64,000 nucleotides of DNA from Neoarius graeffei (lineage: Eukaryota; Chordata; Actinopteri; Siluriformes; Ariidae), in NCBI RefSeq assembly GCF_027579695.1, contig NC_083572.1, positions 16,477,415 to 16,541,414 on the forward strand, in the 5' to 3' direction. Made by a program: the position numbers and the translations under genes. The notes under the pieces are model-generated. The model did not search any database, was not told the origin of the DNA, and saw only the letters and a list, made by a program, of their open reading frames with translations. Shown piece by piece: positions 20,057 to 32,684 of this stretch (within the stretch, counting starts at the first letter, position 1; every line of letters starts with the position of its first letter).

Positions 20057-22929
20057 TTGATTGGGTCTCCGATACGCCTCCTCATGACTTCTTCCTTCAA
20101 TCAGGATTTTGTAAACACCTAATTCGGCTCCTTCCACTCGCTCCGTGTTGCAAATTTCTAAAAGACTCCACTTTCTGACCATGTAAATGGGCTTCCTCCC
20201 TTCAAGGTAGCCTCTGACTCAACCGTTTATATTTTCTCATATTTGGAATCATCAGAATTGTTAAATATCTGAATTCAGTTATTGTGATGTTTTTTTTTTC
20301 TGTCATAAGTTTGAAAAGAAACCGACCATAAAGGCGACTTATTAAGGCATGTTATAAAGGACCTCCTGTTTTTGTTTTGTTTTTTTCCCTCCCATCATTT
20401 TATTATGAAATCTTTTAAACCCGTCGTGGCTTAAATACAGTTGCCTTAGCAACTACAAAGCAGGTATCCCTGATTAGGATCATGAATTAACACGAGGTGT
20501 CGTTTTAAAGTAAAAGTTTGTAATTTTTAGTTATTTTCCACCTGTAATGTGTAATTGTGACACGCCCTTCCTTCACTTCCTACTGGTTCCACCCCTTTCA
20601 TTGAAAATGCCTTAGATTGCTTTTCGGGAAAAGGAACAGAGCGGAGCATTTCTGCTTCAGGCTATAAATTCCAGACAGAATTTTTCTTTAAAGATCTATT
20701 TTATGTCAATATCGTACATTTACATTTAATTTTTTTTCTCAATTATACAATGTACAGTGATTACAGGGGTATAAATAATTTTTAGAATTACAAACTGTAT
20801 CTTTAAACAATGGCATCTCACAACATCAAGGAACATAAATAACTATAAAAGATGAACCATTGGGTCCAGAAGTCTGAGATTGCACATGAACGCTTGTATT
20901 TTGCATCTTTTTCTAATTTTTATTATTTTTTTTTCGTTAAAAGTTAATTGATGAGCAAAATATTGATTGAAAAGTAAACTTTCTTATTTTAGTATTTGGT
21001 ATTTCGCATTAATAGCAGTGTGCACTCATAGAGTATTGAGCGTTTTCTTTCTTTTGTTTCAAAAATGTCAAGTTTCTAAGATGTACTGTTGAGTTCCAGT
21101 TTTAAGAGAGGGAAAAAATTCCCAGCTTTTCCAGTGCGTTCTCAGACTTTCGGACGGCACCTTTTTTTTTTTTTTTTTAAACTCACTTCCATTTAGCCAC
21201 GCATGCAAATCTGCCTAATCAGAATGCTTCTCAGGTCTTCATTGGTGCCAGCCTTTCCAAAGCCACGGCAGGAAGAATACCACATCCTCTCTCAGCTATT
21301 CCAATAACACAGCCATGCAGGATTCCAGGGTTTGTCCTTACAAGCCAGATTTGTCTTAATGGACGTCTTAGCTCTACTTTATAGAAGCTCTCTGCAGCCA
21401 GTGCTACAAAATGAATCAGAGTTTTAGTCCAAAAAGTGTCAAAGCAGCTTCTATGACATCAACCACAGCAGGGGTAAGGGACGCTCACAGAGCACAGCAG
21501 GGCATAATGTCATTATCAATACAAAAAAATGTTACCGTAAATGTAGATTTTTCTGGATTTTGCTTTTTTTTGTTGTTGTTGTTGTTCCCCCCCTTCCCAA
21601 TTATTTGGACTATCAGTCAAAATTAGGACTGAAAGTTTGATTGAAGTGAGCATGTCTGTGTTCCAGAATGCCTGCACGTATGAATGAAATCGGTAAGTCG
21701 AACCTTTCTTGATGTCCTTGGATGCCTGATGTGCCTCCAAGTTTTCGAATAATACCAGATATCATTGAACAGGGAAATGCCTTCATTTTTCATTTTTATC
21801 CGTTTCTCTGGTGAGTTTCTGCACGCTCTTGGTTCGAGGGAGTGAAGGTCAGGAGAAACACAAAGGTGACCCAAGGTCATGGTGGTTCCTGGCTGCATTC
21901 GTAAAAACGCTTTTTGAACTAGCTGCTGCTTCCCCTTAAATTGTACACGGGGTTTATTAAAAGCTGCATGGACTGTTCACAGGCTCTGTAAAGTCCTGTA
22001 TATATGCATTCAAGAGGCAGGGACTGCTGTGAGTTCAGTTCGACGTATATAGATGAAAGTGCACTGAGCATGCTCCGAACGAAACAGCAGCTCCAACAGT
22101 GCCTCTGCATGTACGTGTAAATACGTCAATCAATAGATCTCGATACAGATGTCTTTACCATGTTTAAACTTTCTTGAAACTATATAATTATATACTTTTT
22201 TTTTCCTTTGAATTTCTTTGATTACTTGGAGCAAGCATGAAGCACCTTGAATTATTTTATTTGACTTGCACCCAGAGCCATTTTTGACAAAAGAAGAAAA
22301 TACTTGACCATGCTGCTACTTGAATCTTTAATACCGTCCTAAACTATCTGATCCAGGGAATAGTTTTTAGTTTTGAAACTCAGTCTTTTAATAGGCTACA
22401 GAGGTAAAGATAAACTTTTGAACATTTAATTTCTGCATTAGGCATGCACCGGTATAAAATTTTTACATCATGGTAATTGCCTAACTTATCACAGTTTACG
22501 AGATCACAATGTTATATTAAAATGACCACAGTACCAAAAAAAAAAAACGATCATACAGCAGGGTTGTCTCAAAAAGCTGTAAATATTTTGGACATTGGAA
22601 AGCGAGACACCTTTGGATGGGAAACGATAGTGCGCACACATTTCTGATTTGCAATATATCTTATAACAGAAATAGTTCTGTACGTTTATATATGCACGTC
22701 TACACATGCGTTTGCAAAGAAAAAAAAAACCTGATTTGACTTAATTCGGATTATTTGCTTTACTACAAGAACAACTCGTGCAGAGCCAAGAAGTGTCTCT
22801 GCTTACCAGTCTGATGTGCCACAGATACCAGTTGCACGTCTAAAAAGATGTTTTATTCACAGTTAACTAGAATTAATGAGAATTTTTCACCAAGATTTGC
22901 GGTCTAAAAATCGCTGACTGCACCTTTAA

Positions 22930-23555
22930 AGGAACAGTCCACCGTACTTCCATAATGAAATATGCTCTTATCTGAATTGAGACGAGCTGCTCCGTACCTC
23001 TCCGAGCTTTGCGCGACCTCCCAGTCAGTCAGACGCACTGTCACTCCTGTTAGCAATGTAGCTAGGCTCAGCATGGCCAATGGTATTTTTTGGGGCTGTA
23101 GTTAGATGCGACCAAACTCTTCCGCGTTTTTCCTGTTTACATAGGTTTATATGACCAGTGACATTAAAAAAGTTCAGTTACACAAATTGAAACGTAGCGA
23201 TTTTCTATGCTATGGAAAGTCCGCACTATAATGACAGGCGTACTTATAGTGCGGACTTTCCATAGCATAGAAAATCGCTACGTTTCAATTTTTTTAACTG
23301 AACTTGTTTCATATCACTGGTCATATAAACCTATGTAAACAGGAAAAACGCGGAAGAGTTTGGTCGCATCTAACTACAGCCCCAAAAAATACCATTGGCC
23401 ATACTGAGCCTAGCTACATTGCTAACAGGAGTGACAGCACGTCTGACTGTGTCTGACTGACTGGGAGGTCGCGCAAAGCTCGGAGAGGTACGGAGCAGCT
23501 CGTCTCAATTCAGATAAGAGCATATTTCATTATGGAAGTACGGTGGACTGTTCCT
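22930..23555. mobile_element. TTAA-flanked foldback transposon, copy 3
   Basis: Same ends as 1126-1834, TTAA at 22926-22929 and 23556-23559. The central part is shorter: the arms meet directly at about 23245, so the loop and inner arms present in copies 1 and 2 are deleted. Confidence 0.9.
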
Positions 23556-24808
23556 TTAAACTCCTCTGTACTGATAAGACGACAGCGCCATCTTTTCAGA
23601 AGCATTTTCAGGGCGTATTCCTGTTGGAGGTTAGAAACTCCTTATACAAGTCAAATCATGTCGACTACAAAAAGAAGGAATTATTTTCCTTGCATATTGT
23701 CCAAAATAAGAAACCGGAGAGAACACCGGCTCTTTGCTGTCTTCTGAATTGAAGGCTTTGTCAGAAGCACTCCAAAACCCTGCCTACCCGTGTTTCAACA
23801 TCAAAGGATGGTATTTTAATGCGTTCATGGGGTTCTTTTTATATTCGTGATTATCATATACAACTCCAAATCAGAAAAACCTTATGAAATTTTTTTTTCC
23901 ACAAAATAAGCACATTTCATTTTGCTTCTTGCAACATTTTTTTTTTTTAAACAAAGGTTGGGACAGTAAAGCGTTTACTACTTTATAATGTTGCCATTCC
24001 TTCTCACAACACTTAAAATACTGTGTTTATGGACTCAAGACACCAAGTGATGAAGTGTTTCAGGTGGTATTTTGTCCCATTCTTCCTGCAAACAGGTCTT
24101 AATGTGTGTAACAGTACGGGGTTGTCTTTTTTTGTTTGTTTGTTTGTTTGTTTCAAAATTCGCCACACATTCTGTATTGGGGACAGAGAGGATGGGCACC
24201 CTCTTGTTCCACAGTCATGCCTTTGTAATGTGTGTAGAATGTGATTTTACATCGTCTTGTTGAAATATCCCGAGAAAAGATGACGTTTCTCTAAAATCTC
24301 AATCTACTTTGCTGCATTAATGCGCCATCACAGAAGTGTAAGTTACCTTTGCCAAGGGCACTGACCCGACCTCATACCATGACAGACCCTGGCTTTTGGA
24401 CTTGTTTCTGGTAACAGCCTGGATGGTTCTTTCTGTCTTTGGTCCCGAGCACACAGTATCCATTTCTTCCAAAAAAAAAAGACCTGGAATACTGATTCAT
24501 CTGACCACAATACACGTTTCCACTGTGTGATGATCCATCCCAGATGCCTCAGAGTCCAGAGATGTCAGCGATTCTTCTGGACAGTTAACATATAGCTTCC
24601 TTTTTGCAGAGTAAAGTTTGAACGGGCATTTATGGATGTAACTCTGTATTGTAGCGCTTGTCAAAGTTTTTTCCAAAGTAATCCCGAGCCCATGTGGTTC
24701 TATCAGCTATAGATGAATGACGGTTCTTGATGCATTGCCGTCTGCGGGATCAGAGATCACGGGTGTTCAGCTTAGGCTTGAGCCCTTGCCCTTTACGCAC
24801 TGAAATTC

Positions 24809-25376
24809 TAGCCTGGGCCCACCCATCCTAAGCGTGACGCAACACGAGGGCCTGTTGCGAGCTTAGTCTGGCCAGGCAAGCTATCTACAGCTCTTCCAAG
24901 CTCCCGAAAAATCGGGAGCCAATCAACTTTGAGCATCTCCAACGGCCCTGGGTAGAGGCGTGTTCAAGGCAGTGACGTAGTAGAACTGCGACCGGAAGCC
25001 ATAGATTGTTTACGGAATCTATGCCGGAAGCACTTCGTTCACTAGAAACATTACGAACATGGAGCAAGTTCTCATTGAAAACGGAGCAAAGAGCAGCCCT
25101 GGAGGTATTTATTGAAAGGAAGGACGTTTTCGCCTTGCTCCCGACCGGCTTCGGTAAGAGTTTAATCTACCAGTTAGCCCCGTCGCGTCACATACGTCAG
25201 AGGAAAGAGTGATGTGATTGGTTTAAGCTTCGTCACAGCCTTTTCTGGCTTCGACCAGTAGCAAACTGAGGCATTTCAGGGAGGCGGGTCAACCACGCAC
25301 TTTGGGAAACGGTTGGGCTGAATATCTTTGCCAGACCAAATGCTCGCAGAGCTTTGAAGTCGCGTTAGCCAGGCTA
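24809..25376. mobile_element. RecQ-bearing TIR element, short copy
   Basis: The ends TAGCCTGG and CCAGGCTA are flanked by CTGAAATT on both sides (24800-24807 and 25377-25384), an 8-9-bp target duplication. It carries the RecQ-like fragment below. A larger relative is at 45412-47393. Confidence 0.7.
25006..25212 (+). pseudogene. RecQ-like helicase N-terminal fragment
   Basis: The frame reads FSLKTEQRAALEVFIERKDV, then FALLPTGFGKSLIYQLAPSR. LPTGxGKSxxYQLP is the Walker A (motif I) region of RecQ helicases, preceded by the usual Q/E-x-x-A...F helix. The frame ends soon after, so motifs Ia to VI are missing. It is transposon cargo, not a host helicase gene. Confidence 0.7.
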
Positions 25377-27484
25377 CTGAAATTACTCCAGAGTCCTTGA
25401 ATCATTGTTGACAAACTGGAGATCCTTGGCCCATCTTTGCTCCTCAGAGACCAGGACTTTCCTGGATACTGATTTCGTAGCAAATCTTGATTACAGTCAC
25501 CTGCTTCAAATCACATCGTTTATTTAATTGTTTTACCTCATTACTCACCGTAAATTGCTCTCATCCCAACTTTTTTTGAAATGTGTTGCAGCCCTGAGAT
25601 GCAGGAATAGATGTAGATTAACAAATGAAGTTGACCGGGGTGGGGGGACATGAAATATCTTGGGTTCATACTGTCGGCAATGAAACACAAGAAGTAAATT
25701 TAGAAATCCCTGCTTTCTTTTTGTGTTTTTTGCATACTGTCCCAACTTTTTTTCTGATTTGAGGTTGGAGTTCTTCCACTTGGAAGCCTAATGGACTATA
25801 ACATGAACATCAAATTCAATAGAACAAGAAGTGATGCTTGTATAAAGATTGCAACTGGTTTGGGTTGTGTATGAACCTCTCATGGGCACAGTGATGTTGC
25901 AAAATATTAATAAATGCCAATTCTGCAGCAGTAAACTGAATAACCTACCGCTGGAGGTGTTTCTCAAATACACGAACCGTTTGTCCGTTGTGGAAATGAT
26001 CACGACACAGGCGTAATTAGCACTGAGAGAAAGTCTATCAGATCCAAAAAGCAGGAAAGGATTCAAATATTATAGTTCCGTTTAACAGATGAGACGAGAT
26101 CATAAAATTTAAAAAAAACACTGTAGTTATCATACACGTTTTTCTATCGGCGCACATCTGTTTCTGGTGTTTTAGGACTTGCAGCAGTTTCGAATCGGAG
26201 CTTTACGAACATTTCCTGTGTGTTTTTTGTTTGTCAAATATATAGTTAAGCCCCCTTAAACCTCAGCACAGTACTTTCGCGCCACGATGCCAGGAAATTA
26301 TTTCTATCCAAACCTACTATTGTGCTTCTGCCTGAACTGGGTTTGTAAATATTATTTTGTACAGTTTCAGCCTTTTTTTTTTTTTTGGCGGCGATGTGAA
26401 CGTGAAGTGAAAACCATTTGGAATAGTTTTGTTTGCTTGTCAATTGAAGGTTGTTTATTTTTGAGCTATTCTTGCTTGAATTGTTTAAATTGCGAACTGT
26501 TTTAACGACGTGAACGCCTGGATGGTCAACAAAAAATGAGCCAGATGGAAATTTTGTATTTGCTAGCCTTGCTTTCTGTTGATATTTCTTGTTTAGAGGT
26601 GTAGCATAACACAGAAGGAGAAAAAAAAACACAATTCAAAATTCTATTATTGTTTGTTTTGTTATCCTTGGAAATTTAGATTTTTGCACATTTTTGATAA
26701 GTAGTGATATTTTTGTCTTGATGTTTTGCCGTTTGCTCATTACTTCCTCTGCGGCCCGTTCTCCATCAGTAGCAGCGAGATGATTTCCTCGTCAAGAATC
26801 TAATCAGCCCAGAGATGGATCTAACAGCTAAAGGCATCGGTACTTACTGAAAGTTTGCATCTAATTGTAATCAAAGACACAATGATTGGAGCAATCACAA
26901 TACATGAACTGTATGACATTACAACAATGTATATACGGATATCCAGATCATGTTTATAATTCCCTGATCTTTTATTTTGGTTTGTGATGTTCTCAGAAGA
27001 TTTCGCAATGTTGGGGGAGAATCTCTTGGCTGCCTCACTGAGCACCATTTTAAACCAGAATTATGGGGGTGGTCACATGATCAGCGTTCGATTACACGTG
27101 AAATATAGAGCCGCTATAGGCAGATGGTTAGTTTGTTTAAATCCAAGTAAGCCGGACCCTCTGATGTGTAGCATATTATAATAATAAAACAACACAAGAT
27201 GTTGAGTCTAATTTCATCCAACTTCAGAGATGATTAATCGGACGTTGGCTTTAACTTGACGCACATTCTTGTAAATCCATCCAAAACACGAAGTTGGAAT
27301 AAACGCCGACTTCCTCAAGTCGACAGATTCGTATTCAGTTCACCTCTGCAGCCTCTGGCTCAACAAAAAGCAGGGAAGTGATGTTTGTTGATGTCCATGA
27401 CTATAATGTGCGTTGAATATTTTTGAAAGCCATAACATGAGAAATCCTAATGGAATTTTCAATTCTGGATATCGTCCAGGTTTA

Positions 27485-28372
27485 TGGAATCAATTTTGTG
27501 CCAAAATGTTCATACAATACTTTTGAAAAATCAAACAGAAACGATAAATCAAAATACAAAAAAAGTCAATTTTTTTAGACTAGCAAACAAATTATTCATG
27601 TAATCGTGCAAAATATCAGTCTATTACTCTTCAGAAACCTTTTATTTTTGTTCCGTGTCTTTCTCAGTTTTGTTTGATGTAATTTATTTTGGTTGCGATT
27701 CCAGCTTTCTCGTTTGCGCTCCCTGACTTTTTGCTTGCAGTTTTGGCACAAACTTCACGTGTGGGTGGGCTGTCCAGGAATGCATTCCCATTGGGTAACT
27801 TGTGTTTGACTGACAGCTACGCTCAGCCATTCCCTACTCGGATTTTGGCGGACTGTTTGACGAGTGACCAATCCATTGACGGTATACAAGGATCGAGTGG
27901 ACTTCAGTGGCGACTATGATACTGAATTAATTCAACAAAGTGTAAGTACGGGACAAATGTGTTGTATGCGTTGCAGTAGTACAAAATCCGAGTAGGAAAT
28001 GGCCGCAACAGCCTCCGGGGGAATCGCTGAGCGTAGCTGTCAGTCAAACACAAGTTACCCAATGGGAATGCATTCCTGGACAGCCCACCCACACGTCAAG
28101 TTTGTGCCAAAACTGCAAGCAAAAAGTCAGGGAGCGCAAACGAGAAAGCTGGAATTGCAACCAAAATAAATTACGTCAAACCAAACTGAGAAAGACGCGG
28201 AACAAAAATAAAAGGTTTCTGAAGAGTAATAGACTGATATTTTACACGATTACACGAATAATTTGTTTGCCAGTCTAAAAAAATGTACTTTTTTTTTGTA
28301 TTTTGATTTGTCATTTTTGTTTGATATTTCAAAAGTATTGTATGAACATTTTGGCACAAAATTGATTCCATA
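27485..28372. mobile_element. Large foldback element with 8-bp target duplication
   Basis: The left end TGGAATCAATTTTGTGCC is mirrored at 28353-28370. CAGGTTTA flanks both sides (27477-27484 and 28373-28380). Arms of about 370 bp pair almost fully around a centre of about 140 bp (27850-27985). An 8-9-bp duplication fits MULE- or hAT-type transposition; no coding content. Confidence 0.75.
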
Positions 28373-28665
28373 CAGGTTTAGCATTTTATCTTTTAAAAAA
28401 AAATTAATTAGCATGCTGAGTTCTAGAAGTCTTCGATTTTCCGTTTCATTCCTCGAGTCTTGCTTCGCCGTCCAGGCCTAAAAGAGAGGACCAAGTGTTT
28501 TTCATTTTAGCCATAAATTTCTGGTGATGTCATGTTGCCTACCAAGGCAGCCTTCTCCGTAATAGTCTTCATCCACGACCAAGTGCCATCCTTTTTGGCC
28601 TCTTTAGGTTCTTGTATATTTTCTTCTGATTCGTTGTAATTATTGTTTTCCTAAATCTTGTAGCA

Positions 28666-28671
28666 AATAAA
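28666..28671 (+). terminator. Poly(A) signal AATAAA, likely end of PITPNC1 mRNA
   Basis: GCAAATAAAAACTGACTTGC is followed about 20 bp later by GT/T-rich sequence (TAACTTGTGTTGCTC), a standard cleavage region. It is the best-looking 3' end before the Tc1 cluster. Confidence 0.5.
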
Positions 28672-28710
28672 AACTGACTTGCTATGATGTAACTTGTGTT
28701 GCTCATGTCA

Positions 28711-28737
28711 ATTTTTTTTTTTTTTGGGGGGGGGGGG
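28711..28737. repeat. T tract followed by G tract
   Basis: About 14 T followed by about 12 G. Simple sequence just past the presumed PITPNC1 mRNA end. Confidence 0.7.
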
Positions 28738-29222
28738 TGATTTCCTGCATGAATGTTTCTTACAAATTAAGAAGTCTATCGGTAATCGTTACCATTGAGC
28801 AGCATAAGCATATTTAACGTATCTTTATTCATTTGGGAGACTTTAATGGTGAAATTATGAGGTTAGAACAAAGTAGTACAGCTCAGATAGCTGAGGAACT
28901 TAAACCAAAAGTCGATCTTATCTGGCAATATAAGAGGATCAGATTCCTCGTATCGGTTATACACGCTTTCATCCTTGGAGCAAAAAGTAATGTGAATTAT
29001 TTGTTGATGCCTTTTTCAGAGGATATTTAAAAAAAATTAATCTACACACCATGGTAAAAATTGTAGAGTTTTGTGATGTAGGGAAAAAAAATTAAACCAA
29101 GATAAATCACGTCAGACCTTTTGTCCACCTTTCATGCGATACAGCAACCTACACAATTCTGGGGAAAATGAAATGGAAAAGGGTTTGTTTTTGGAATATT
29201 GTATTGGGAATACAATAACTTG

Positions 29223-30817
29223 CAGTGGTGCTTGAAAATTTGTGAACCCTTTAGAATTTTCTATATTTCTGCATAAATATGATCTAAAACATCAGATTTT
29301 CACACAAGTAGATAAAGAGAACCCAGTTAAACAAATGAGACAAAAATATATGATACTTGCTCACTTATTTATTGAGGAAAATGATCCAATATTACATATC
29401 TGAGTGGCAAAAGGATGTGAACCTTTGCTTTCAGTATCTGGTGTGACCCCCTTGTGCAGCAATAACTGCAACTAAACATTTGCGGTAACTGTTGATCAGT
29501 CCTGCACACCGGCTTGGAGGAATGTTAGCCCGTTCCTCCGTACAGAACAGCTTCAACTCTGGGATGTTGGTGGGTTTCCTCACATGAACTGCTCGCTTCA
29601 GGTCCTTCCACAATATTTCAATTGGATTAAGGTCAGGATTTTGACTTGGCCATTCCAAAACATTAACTTTATTCTTCTTTAACCATTCTTTGGTAGGACG
29701 ACTTGTGTGCTTAGGGTCGTTGTCTTGCTGCATGACCCACCTTCTCTTGAGATTCAGTTCATGGACAGATGTCCTGATATTTTTCCTTTAGAATTCACTG
29801 ATATAATTCAGAATTCATTGTTCCATCAACGATGGCAAGCCGTCCTGGCCCAGATGCAGCAAAACAGGCCCAAACCATGATACTACCACCACCATGTTTC
29901 ACAGATGGGATAAGGTTCTTATGCTGGAATGCAGTGTTTTCCTTTCTCCAAACATAACGCTTCTCATTTAAACCAAAAAGTTCTATTTTGGTCTCATCCG
30001 TCCACAGAACATTTTTCCAATAGCCTTCTGGCTTGTCCATGTGATCTTTAGCAAACTGCAGATGAGCAACAATGTTCTTTTTGGAGAGCAGTGGCTTTCA
30101 CCTTGCAACCCTGCCATGCACACCATTGTTGTTCAGTGTTCTCCTGATGGTGGACTCATGAACATTAGCATTAGCCAATGCGAGAGAGGCCTTCAGTTGC
30201 TTAGAAGTTACCCTGGGGTCCTTTGTGACCTTGCCGACTATTACACGCCTTGCTCTTGGAGTGATCTTTGTTGGTCGACCACTCCTGGGGAGGGTAACAA
30301 TGGTCTTGAATTTCCTCCATTTGTACACAATCTGTCTGACTGTGGATTGGTGAAGTCCAAACTCTTTAGAGACGGTTTTGTAACCTTTTCCAGCCTGATG
30401 AGCATCAACAACACTTTTTCTGAGGTCCTCAGGAATCTCCTTTGTTCGTGCCATGATACACTTCCACAAACATGTGTTGTGAAGATCAGACTTTGATAGA
30501 TCCCTGTTCTTTAAATAAAACAGGGTGCCCACTCACACCTGATTGTCATCCCATTGATTGAAAACACCTGACTCTAATTTCACCTTCAAATTAACTGCTA
30601 ATCCTAGAGGTTCACATACTTTTGCCACTCACAGATATGTAATATTGGATCATTTTCCTCAATAAATAAATGACCAAGTATAATATTTTTGTCTCATTTG
30701 TTTAACTGGGTTCTCTTTATCTACTTTTAGACTTGTGTGAAAATCTGATGTTTTAGGTCATATTTATGCAGAAATATAGAAAATTCTAAAGGGTTCACAA
30801 ACTTTCAAGCACCACTG
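29223..30817 (-). mobile_element. Tc1-like transposon, copy B (reverse)
   Basis: Same family as 11442-13042. The ends CAGTGGTGCTTGAAAATTTG and CAAGCACCACTG have TA on the right and a mutated TG on the left. The transposase is on -. Confidence 0.92.
29431..30454 (-). pseudogene. Tc1 transposase with nonsense and frame-shift lesions (copy B)
   Basis: It starts MARTKEIPEDLRKSVVDAHQ at 30454. It keeps the AGKGYKTVSKEFGLHQST helix-turn-helix segment that copies A and C have lost by deletion. WTDETKIELF, QQDNDPKHTS and NPIEILW hold the DDE residues. The defects are a stop after HGRVAR (an AGA-type codon read as TGA), a stop after NSELYQ, and a one-base gain just beyond. Confidence 0.9.
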
Positions 30818-31344
30818 TATTTGCATAAGTGTAGGGGTTTGTTTGTTTTTAGTACATTTTACTTTTATTACAACACTCGATCTTTTTAGGTAAGAGTCTA
30901 CCAACATGGCATAGCTTCATTTGGCAGTTGTATTGATTAGGGAATCTCCTGTGCACAGCCCTTTTCCAAACCATTCCAAAGGTTTTCAACAGGATTTAGT
31001 CGTGTGAAAAAGTAAGTACATCCCTTAGAAATTGTAGACTTTTCTCAACATATTTAAACAAACAAACGTTTCACTCTGTATGACAGTGTCTACAGATCAA
31101 GGTAATATCCTCCAGCAAACGACACTCAAAATTGACATTTTGTAGTCATTTTCAAACTTTAAAAAAAGTACGTACACATACCCTTACATTCATCTCACTT
31201 TCAAGTCAATAAAATTAGAATCAGGCATTCCAGATCAGGTGCCATTGATTCTAATCTCCTGCAGGTGGAACCAGTCTTATTGAAACCTGACATTTCGGGT
31301 CTCTTTGCTATTAAAATGTGTGGTGTCATCATACCAAGCTCTAA

Positions 31345-32510
31345 AGAGCTCTTGAAGGACCTCAGAAAAAAGGTTGTGGATGCCTATGAATCTGGCAAGA
31401 GGTTTAAAAGGATCTCTAAATTGTTAGAAATAAATCATCTACAAGTGGTGTATATTTCAAACAACTTGTCCAGCAAATTTGTCCACGATTGGCCGCCCCA
31501 GCAAATTCAGCCCAAGAGCAGCCTCTTTAATGCTAAAAGAAGTCTCCAAAACCCCCAAAATTTCATCACTGGATCCTCGGGTAACTCTTGCAACTGTTGG
31601 TGTGAAAGTGCATACGTCTACAATTGGAAAGAGATTGGACAAATTTGAACTGCATGGAAGGCATGCCAGGAAAAAACATTTGCTGTTCAAAAGGAATGAA
31701 TCTTTTGGAATAACATTCTCTGGACAGACGAGTCAAAGGTAGAGTTGTTTGGCTACGGTAAGAGTACACGTGTGGCGCAGACCAAAGACAGCTTTTCAGG
31801 AGAAGAACCTTATACCAACTGTGAAGCATGGTGATGGAAATGTTATGGTTTGGGGTTGCTTCGCTGGTCCAAGGCCAGGGAAGTTTGCATTCATTGATTC
31901 AACTAATGAATTCTGAATCATATCAAAGAGTGCAGGGCGGCATGGTGGTGTAGTGGTTAGCACTGTCGCCTCACAGCAAGAAAGTTCTGGGTTTGAGCCC
32001 AGCAGCCGACGGGGGACTTTCTGTGTGGAGTTTGCATGTTCTCCCCATGTCTGCATGGGTTTCCTCCAGGTGCTCCTGTTTCCCCCACAGTCCAAAGACA
32101 TGCAGGTTAAGCCAACTGGTGGCTCTAAATTGACCATAGGTGTGAGTGTGACTGGTCGTTTTGTGTCTATGAGATAGCCCTGCAAGGATTTGGTGACTTG
32201 TCCAGGGTCCCTGCCTCTCACCCATAGTCAGCTGAGATAGGCTCCAGCTTGCCCGCGACCCTGCACAGGATAAGCGGTTATGGATAATGGATGATGGATG
32301 GATGGATCAAAGAGTGCCTGAAGATAATATGAGGCCATCTGTTCAGAAGTTGAACCAGAGGTGGACCTTTCAACAAGATAAGATAAACAAGCAAATCCAA
32401 AAAAAAAGGTGGAGGGTTATGGAATGGCCTCATCAAAGCCCAGATTTGAACCCCATTGAAATGTTGTGGGGAGATTTGAAAAGGGCAGGGCATGCAAGAA
32501 ACCGTGAAAC
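31345..32510 (+). pseudogene. Tc1 transposase remnant, split by a SINE
   Basis: Pieces recognised in order are LKDLRKKVVDAYESGKRFKR, STIGRPSKFSPRAASLM, KRLDKFELHGRHARKKHLLF, and after the SINE WPHQSPDLNPIEMLWGDLKR. Several frame changes separate them. The NPIEMLW block holds the catalytic Glu. Non-functional. Confidence 0.8.
31934..32305 (+). mobile_element. Mermaid-type tRNA-derived SINE
   Basis: The head GGGCGGCATGGTGGTGTAGT and the GGTTTGAGCCC B-box region are tRNA-like. The body contains CAGTCCAAAGACATGCAGGT, and the tail is (GATG)n. ATCAAAGAGTGC is duplicated on both sides (31922-31933 and 32306-32317). It splits the Tc1 transposase remnant. Confidence 0.92.
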
Positions 32511-32684
32511 ATGCAGGTTTTGTGCAAAAACAGATTGGTGTTTGGAGCTATCCATGATTCCTTCTACTGAAGAGAGGAAGCTATGTTGCAGGATGCTGCC
32601 ACCACCATGCTTCACTCTGGGTATGGTGGTGTTTGGGTGATTTAAGCCATCTTGTTTTTGTGAGAAAGATATGTTTTGGAGTTA

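Larger units (their letters stand above)
23861..25767. mobile_element. Tc1/mariner-like relic interrupted by a RecQ-bearing element
   Basis: CAACTCCAAATCAGAAAAA at the left pairs with TTTTTTTCTGATTTGAGGTTG at the right, and GTTGGGACAGTA is mirrored by TACTGTCCCAAC further in. TA precedes the left end. No transposase frame survives. The element at 24809-25376 is inserted within it. Confidence 0.65.
20057..28690 (+). other. PITPNC1: Putative long 3' UTR of PITPNC1
   Basis: The sequence after the stop is AT-rich, without coding exons, up to a canonical poly(A) signal at 28666. Mammalian PITPNC1 also has a long 3' UTR. Three transposon insertions (22930-23555, 23861-25767 and 27485-28372) lie inside. 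Nearer poly(A) signals could end shorter transcripts, so the true extent is inferred. Confidence 0.45.
30999..32510 (+). mobile_element. Tc1-like relic, third family, split by a SINE
   Basis: The left end GTCGTGTGAAAAAGTAAGTA follows TA. The right end is not clear. It seems to sit within an older - strand Tc1 relic, whose pieces appear near 30900-30990 (GGTTTTCAACAGGATTTA) and 32590-32680 (CTGCCACCACCATGCTTCAC). A Mermaid SINE is inserted at 31934-32305. Confidence 0.6.

Noticed and set aside
19673..20182. 169-codon - frame opposite the last PITPNC1 exon
   Set aside because: It is an antisense shadow of the GC-rich Ser/Pro coding exon, with a poly-Lys tail from the T tract.
25006..25212. RecQ helicase host gene exon
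   Set aside because: Motif I is present but all later helicase motifs are absent, and the piece sits within a transposon bounded by target duplications.
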